Assembly: GCF_900157365.1 (NCBI RefSeq)
Contig: NZ_FUEZ01000004.1
Span: 3,273,066 to 3,337,065, forward strand
From: Mycobacterium numidiamassiliense
Lineage (GTDB): Bacteria; Actinomycetota; Actinomycetes; Mycobacteriales; Mycobacteriaceae
Direction: 5' to 3'
DNA length: 64,000 nucleotides
The notes under the pieces were generated by a model. It worked only from the letters and a program-made list of their open reading frames with translations, did no database searches and was not told the origin of the DNA. Below, piece by piece: positions 59,621 through 64,000 of this stretch. The translations under genes and the position numbers were made by a program. How positions within the stretch are numbered: the stretch's first letter is position 1; the number at the start of each line of letters is the position of its first letter.

Positions 59621-60991
59621 ATGAACGCCACCGTCGTCACCGTCGTCAGCGTGTTAGCCATCGCGGTGCTCGTCTTTGGTAACGCCCTCTTCGTCGCGGC
59701 CGAGTTCTCGATGACCGCGCTGGACCGCAGCACGGTCGAGGCCAACGCGCGCAAGGGCGGTCGTCGTGACCGATACATCAAGCGGGCCCAGGACAGGCTG
59801 TCGTTCCAGCTGTCGGGCGCCCAGTTGGGCATTTCGATCACCACGCTGGTGATCGGATACCTGACCGAGCCGATGACGGCCGACCTGCCGCACCCGTGGC
59901 TGGACCAGATCGGGTTACCCGATCGACTGGCCGACGCGATCACCGGGTTCCTGGTGATGGTGATCATTACGTCGGTATCGATGGTGTTCGGCGAGCTGGT
60001 CCCGAAATACCTCGCGGTGGCGCGCCCGCTGTCGACCGCGCGCGCCGTCATCGGTTTGCAGCTGGCGTTCTCCCTGCTGCTGACGCCCGTGATCCGATTG
60101 ACGAACGGCGCGGCCAACTCGATCGTGCGCAAGCTGGGTATCGAGCCGGCCGAGGAACTGCGATCGGCCCGATGCCCGGAGGAACTGGTATCGCTGGTGC
60201 GCAATTCGGCGCGCAGCGGCGCGCTGGACCCCGCCACCGCCGCGCTGGTGCGGCGATCGCTGGAGTTCGGGGCGCTGACCGCCGAGGAACTGATGACGCC
60301 GCGCTCGAAGATCGTGGCGTTGCAGACAGACGACACGGTCAGCGATGTGATCACCGCCGCCGCCGAATCCGGGTTCTCCCGTTTCCCCGTCGTCGACGGA
60401 GATCTCGACGAGACCATCGGGATCGTGCACGTCAAGCAGGTGTTCAAAATCCCGCGGGCCGATCGTCCGCGCACCCTGCTGGCCACCGTTGCCCAACCCG
60501 TTCCGGTGGTGCCGTCGACGCTGGACGGCGACGCGGTGATGGCCGAGATCCGGGCCAACACCCTGCAGACCGCCATGGTCGTCGACGAGTACGGCGGCAC
60601 CGCGGGCATGGTGACCGTCGAGGATCTGATCGAGGAGATCGTGGGCGACGTCCGCGATGAGCACGACGATGCCACTCCCGACGTGGAGCTGGCCGGCAGC
60701 GGCTGGCGGGTATCGGGCCTGCTGCGCATCGACGAGGTCGCCTTGGCTACCGGTTATCGGGCGCCCGAAGGGCCTTACGAGACGATCGGCGGGCTGGCGC
60801 TGCAGCAAATCGGCCATATACCGGCGGTCGGTGAGACCGTCGAACTGCCGGCGCTGAATGGCGACGGCCTGTTCGACCCCTCGACGCGCTGGCAGGCGAC
60901 GGTTGTCCGGATGGATGGTCGCCGGATCGATCTCCTCGAGCTGAGCGAACTGGACAGTCACAGCGACGCGCCGATAGGTCAGGGTCACTGA
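59621..60991 (+). CDS. CNNM/CorC-HlyC membrane protein (Rv1842c-like)
   Basis: A 456-aa protein. N-terminal CNNM domain with three to four helices (VVTVVSVLAIAVLVFGNALFVAAEFSMTAL and ITGFLVMVIITSVSMVFGELVPKYLAV). The CBS pair is at about 210-335, with MTPRSKIVALQTDDTVSDVITAAAESGFSRFPV and VVDEYGGTAGMVTVEDLIEEIVGDV. The CorC/HlyC domain is at about 350-440. The family is linked to magnesium/cobalt transport. ATG 59621 is chosen. It overlaps the next gene by 1 bp. The gap of about 230 bp upstream holds no gene I can support. Confidence 0.88.
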   Translation: MNATVVTVVSVLAIAVLVFGNALFVAAEFSMTALDRSTVEANARKGGRRDRYIKRAQDRLSFQLSGAQLGISITTLVIGYLTEPMTADLPHPWLDQIGLPDRLADAITGFLVMVIITSVSMVFGELVPKYLAVARPLSTARAVIGLQLAFSLLLTPVIRLTNGAANSIVRKLGIEPAEELRSARCPEELVSLVRNSARSGALDPATAALVRRSLEFGALTAEELMTPRSKIVALQTDDTVSDVITAAAESGFSRFPVVDGDLDETIGIVHVKQVFKIPRADRPRTLLATVAQPVPVVPSTLDGDAVMAEIRANTLQTAMVVDEYGGTAGMVTVEDLIEEIVGDVRDEHDDATPDVELAGSGWRVSGLLRIDEVALATGYRAPEGPYETIGGLALQQIGHIPAVGETVELPALNGDGLFDPSTRWQATVVRMDGRRIDLLELSELDSHSDAPIGQGH

Positions 60992-62034
60992 TGAACGACG
61001 TGCTTGGCGTCCTGCTCGCGCTCTTGCTGATCGGCGCGAACGCGTTCTTCGTGGCCGCCGAATTCTCGCTGATCTCGGCTCGACGCGACCGCCTGGAAGC
61101 GCTGGCCGAGCAGGGCAAGGCCAGGGCCGTCACCGTGATTCGGGCCGGCGAGCAACTGTCGTCGATGCTGGCCGGCTCGCAGTTGGGCGTCACGGTCGCC
61201 TCGTTGCTGCTCGGTCGTGTCGGTGAGTCGGCGGTCGCCAGCCTGTTGCAATCGGCGTTCGGCCTCTTCACGCTGCACCCCGCGGTGGTGGACTCGATCT
61301 CGTTCGTCATCGCGCTCGCCGTCGTCGTGACGATGCACGTGCTGCTGGGCGAGATGGTGCCGAAGAACATCGCCCTGGCCGGCCCCGAGCGCACCGCGAT
61401 GCTGCTGGTCCCGTCCTACCTCGCCTACGTGCGGGCCGCGCGACCGTTCATCACGTTCTACAACAAGTGCGCCAACTTGATCCTGCGCGCGCTGAAGGTG
61501 GAACCCAAGGACGAGCTCAGCATCGCGGTCTCCCCCGCCGTGCTCAGCGAGATGATCTCCGAATCGGTGTCCGAAGGTCTGCTGGATCCCGAGGAGCATG
61601 GCAGGCTCACCCGCGCGCTGCAGCTTCGCGACCGCGTCGTCGGTGAGGTGGCCAGGCCCCTCCAAGATGTCCAGGCGCTGCAGTTGTTGTCGGCGGAGTG
61701 CGGGCCCACGATCGGCAGCCTCGAGCGTGCCCTGGCCCAGACCGGCTATTCCCGTTTCCCCGTCGCGGGCCTGGACGGGACGTTCATCGGCTACCTGCAC
61801 ATCAAAGACGTGCTGACGCTCGGCGACGATCCGCAGACGGTGATCGACCTGTCCCTGGTGCGCCCGCTGCCGCGCGTCGCCGCGTCGTTGCCGCTGGCGG
61901 ACGCCCTGTCGCGGATGCGGCGCAACAACAGCCATCTGGCACTGGTGACCGACGCCGGCGGCCAGGTGGTGGCGATGGTGGCGATGGAAGACCTGGTGGA
62001 GGATCTGGTTGGCAGCATCCGCGACGCTCAGTGA
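60991..62034 (+). CDS. CNNM/CBS membrane protein, second of pair (Rv1841c-like)
   Basis: A 347-aa paralogue of the preceding gene: CNNM domain (LLIGANAFFVAAEFSLISARRDRLEAL, MHVLLGEMVPKNIALAGPERTAMLLV) and a CBS pair (about 205-330), but no CorC/HlyC domain. Its ATG is joined to the previous stop (TGATG overlap), so translation is coupled and the two may form a heteromeric complex. Substrate ion unknown. A tandem terminator follows. Confidence 0.88.
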   Translation: MNDVLGVLLALLLIGANAFFVAAEFSLISARRDRLEALAEQGKARAVTVIRAGEQLSSMLAGSQLGVTVASLLLGRVGESAVASLLQSAFGLFTLHPAVVDSISFVIALAVVVTMHVLLGEMVPKNIALAGPERTAMLLVPSYLAYVRAARPFITFYNKCANLILRALKVEPKDELSIAVSPAVLSEMISESVSEGLLDPEEHGRLTRALQLRDRVVGEVARPLQDVQALQLLSAECGPTIGSLERALAQTGYSRFPVAGLDGTFIGYLHIKDVLTLGDDPQTVIDLSLVRPLPRVAASLPLADALSRMRRNNSHLALVTDAGGQVVAMVAMEDLVEDLVGSIRDAQ

Positions 62035-62084
62035 GCGGCCCGCCGGGCCGCCCGCCGGGCAGGCCTCCGGCTGCCCGTATTATT
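62035..62084 (+). terminator. Tandem terminator hairpins after CNNM pair
   Basis: Right after the stop, GCGGCCC-gcc-GGGCCGC (62035-62051, perfect 7 bp) is followed by GGGCAG-8 nt-CTGCCC (62057-62076), then the T-rich GTATTATT. The second hairpin with its tail is an intrinsic terminator; the first may reinforce it. Confidence 0.65.
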
Positions 62085-62307
62085 GACGGCGCCGAAGCGA
62101 GACGGTGCGGGGTACACGGGTTGCCAGCAAGTGATCGCTAGGGCCGTGTCGAGTGCTCGCGGCGGCACCCGCTAAGCGCGCTTTGACCTGCTCTTGCGGA
62201 CGGCAGGGATACGCTCGTTCGGGCTGCTGGCCGGTAGTCTGGTGGCAAAGCTAGTTGGGGCCAGCCTGGGACGAGTGGGACCAATGAAGCAATTTTGGAG
62301 GAGAAAC

Positions 62308-64000
62308 ATGACTGACCGCGTGTCGGCGGGGAACTTGCGGGTGGCCCGAGTGCTCTACGACTTCGTCAACAACGAAGCCCTCCCCGGCACCGACATCGAC
62401 CCCGACAGCTTCTGGGCGGGTGTCGACAAGGTCGTCACCGACCTCACCCCGCAGAACCAGGAGCTGCTGGGCCGGCGCGACCAGCTGCAGGCTCAGATCG
62501 ACAAGTGGCACCGGCAGCGCGTGATCGAGCCCCTCGACATCGACGCCTATCGTCAGTTCCTCACCGAAATCGGTTACCTGCAGCCCGAGCCCGCGGACTT
62601 CACCATCACCACCTCGGGCGTCGACGACGAGATCACCACGACCGCCGGCCCGCAGCTGGTGGTGCCGGTGCTCAACGCCCGGTTCGCGCTCAACGCCGCC
62701 AACGCCCGCTGGGGCTCGCTGTACGACGCGCTGTACGGCACCGACGTCATCCCGGAAACCGACGGCGCCGACAAGGGTTCCAGCTACAACAAGGTGCGCG
62801 GCGACAAGGTCATCGCCTACGCCCGCAAGTTCCTCGACGAGGCCGCGCCGCTGGCGTCGGGCTCGTGGACCGACGTGACCGGCGTGAGCATCGACGACGG
62901 GCAGCTGCAGGTCACCCTCGGCGCCGAGTCCACCGCCCTGGCCAGCCCGGACAAGTTCGTCGGCTACACCGGCGACCTCGGCTCCCCCAGCTGGTCGGTG
63001 CTGCTGGTCAACCACGGGCTGCACATCGAGATCCTCATCGACCCGCAGTCACCGGTCGGCAAGACCGACCCCGCCGGCATCAAGGACGTGATCCTGGAAT
63101 CCGCGATCACCACGATCATGGACTTCGAGGACTCGGTGACCGCCGTCGACGCCGACGACAAGGTGCTGGGCTACCGCAATTGGCTGGGGCTCAACAAGGG
63201 CGACCTGTCCGAGCAGGTCGACAAGGGCGGCAAGACCATCACCCGCGTGCTCAACGCCGACCGCACCTACACCACGCCGGATGGCGGCGAGCTGACGCTA
63301 CCCGGCCGCAGCCTGCTGTTCGTCCGCAACGTTGGTCACCTGATGACCAACGACGCGATCGTCGACGCCGACGGTAACGAGGTGTTCGAAGGCATCCAGG
63401 ACGCCCTGTTCACCGGCCTGACGGCCATCCACGGGATCAAGAGCGGCGACGGCAACGGCCCGCTGCTCAACAGCCGCACGGGTTCGGTGTACATCGTCAA
63501 GCCCAAGATGCACGGCCCGGCCGAGGTGGCCTTCACCTGCGAGCTGTTCAGCCGCGTCGAAGACGTGCTGGGGTTGCCGCAGGGCACCCTCAAGGTCGGC
63601 ATCATGGACGAGGAACGCCGCACCACGGTCAACCTCAAGGCGTGCATCAAGGCTGCCGCCGACCGGGTGGTGTTCATCAACACCGGCTTCCTCGACCGCA
63701 CCGGCGACGAGATCCATACCTCGATGGAGGCCGGCCCGATGATCCGCAAGGGTGCGATGAAGAACAGCACCTGGATCAAGGCCTACGAGGACGCCAACGT
63801 CGACATCGGGCTCGCGGCCGGCTTCAAGGGCAAGGCCCAGATCGGTAAGGGCATGTGGGCGATGACCGAACTGATGGCCGACATGGTCGAGCAGAAGATC
63901 GCCCAGCCCAAGGCCGGCGCCACCACCGCCTGGGTGCCCTCGCCCACGGCGGCCACCCTGCATGCGATGCACTACCACCAGGTCGACGTGGGCGCCGTGC
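62308..64000 (+). CDS. glcB: Malate synthase G, 3'-truncated by window end
   Basis: The first 564 residues of the roughly 740-aa malate synthase G, which joins glyoxylate and acetyl-CoA in the glyoxylate shunt. The start MTDRVSAGNLRVARVLYDFVNNEALPG follows GGAGGAG. The acidic segment TTIMDFEDSVTAVD, the catalytic Arg near residue 340 (VRNVGHLMTND), and the magnesium ligands Glu435 and Asp463 (GIMDEERRT, GFLDRTGDE) are seen. The C-terminal catalytic Asp (about 633 in M. tuberculosis) lies beyond the window. The 230-bp leader upstream holds no gene I can support. Confidence 0.95.
   Translation, partial: MTDRVSAGNLRVARVLYDFVNNEALPGTDIDPDSFWAGVDKVVTDLTPQNQELLGRRDQLQAQIDKWHRQRVIEPLDIDAYRQFLTEIGYLQPEPADFTITTSGVDDEITTTAGPQLVVPVLNARFALNAANARWGSLYDALYGTDVIPETDGADKGSSYNKVRGDKVIAYARKFLDEAAPLASGSWTDVTGVSIDDGQLQVTLGAESTALASPDKFVGYTGDLGSPSWSVLLVNHGLHIEILIDPQSPVGKTDPAGIKDVILESAITTIMDFEDSVTAVDADDKVLGYRNWLGLNKGDLSEQVDKGGKTITRVLNADRTYTTPDGGELTLPGRSLLFVRNVGHLMTNDAIVDADGNEVFEGIQDALFTGLTAIHGIKSGDGNGPLLNSRTGSVYIVKPKMHGPAEVAFTCELFSRVEDVLGLPQGTLKVGIMDEERRTTVNLKACIKAAADRVVFINTGFLDRTGDEIHTSMEAGPMIRKGAMKNSTWIKAYEDANVDIGLAAGFKGKAQIGKGMWAMTELMADMVEQKIAQPKAGATTAWVPSPTAATLHAMHYHQVDVGAV

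Noticed and set aside
62085..62307. A riboswitch upstream of glcB
   Set aside because: After the tandem terminators I see no conserved riboswitch core; only a ribosome site and an ordinary promoter-sized spacer remain.
1..64000. tRNA, rRNA, insertion sequences, integrases or CRISPR arrays
   Set aside because: I saw no cloverleaf-like tRNA, no rRNA sequence, and no transposase or integrase motif in any frame. A tRNAscan-SE and ISfinder search would settle this.

Overview
The window is high-GC actinobacterial chromosome and is clearly mycobacterial. It carries an antigen 85 mycolyltransferase, a resuscitation-promoting factor, Apa (fibronectin attachment protein), LppE, CYP140, a CYP125-type P450, a DUF732 secreted protein, IdeR-type iron boxes and malate synthase G. 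From memory of H37Rv gene order, the backbone is the Rv1837c-Rv1894c segment in inverted orientation. An intact oxyR, the lack of a urease cluster and several accessory genes not found here in H37Rv point to a non-tuberculous, probably slow-growing Mycobacterium. I cannot name the species.

Layout. 0-2.2 kb: nitronate monooxygenase-like enzyme and three small conserved proteins. 2.3-5.3 kb: accessory CYP125-like P450, zinc alcohol dehydrogenase and YceI-like protein, preceded by a KstR-like palindrome. 5.3-13.9 kb: cell-envelope and secreted genes (DUF7159-type protein, fbpB, secreted chorismate mutase, rpfC, SRPBCC protein, SDR, lppE, cyp140), a frameshifted dienelactone hydrolase and an epoxide-hydrolase-like protein. 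14-15 kb: AT-richer accessory patch with a small hypothetical gene and two tandem, unannotated 41-aa exported-peptide genes that share a duplicated promoter. 15-20.2 kb: leftward run of MFS exporter, AhpD-like protein, glnA3 and amidohydrolase. 20.2-21.1 kb: divergent bfrA/bfd with tandem IdeR boxes. 21-28.3 kb: enoyl-CoA hydratase, Rv1875/Rv1874-like genes, intact oxyR with ahpC-ahpD, a GH13 enzyme, a DUF1810 protein and lldD2. 28.3-33.4 kb: accessory block with a small secreted protein, a CGNR regulator, lon, a Ddn-like protein, a TfoX-N protein, an Rv1870c-like gene and a truncated reductase.

33.4-45.5 kb: Rv1868- and Rv1867-like genes, a UppP paralogue, GNAT and CHAP proteins, SDR, phosphoketolase, MOSC protein, CPBP protease, AdhA and a GlsB-type membrane protein. 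45.6-50.7 kb: apa and a molybdate transporter whose binding-protein gene modA is separated from modBC by two unrelated small secreted/membrane genes. 50.9-54.1 kb: SDR, flavin monooxygenase and ndh. 54.2-56.4 kb: PaaI thioesterase, an iron-regulated small RNA matching the position and architecture of MrsI, and blaI-blaR. 56.4-64 kb: gnd1, guaB1, a CNNM pair, and glcB, which runs off the right edge.

The most connected story is iron. bfrA and bfd sit under tandem iron boxes at 20.85 kb. At 54.7 kb an IdeR box overlaps the promoter of a roughly 100-nt RNA with a perfect 14-bp terminator hairpin. In M. tuberculosis, MrsI from this locus represses bfrA, so both regulator and target lie in this window. 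Other points for a second look are the tandem 41-aa peptides, the split mod locus, the CGNR operator upstream of the CGNR-lon pair, and several clean gene losses.
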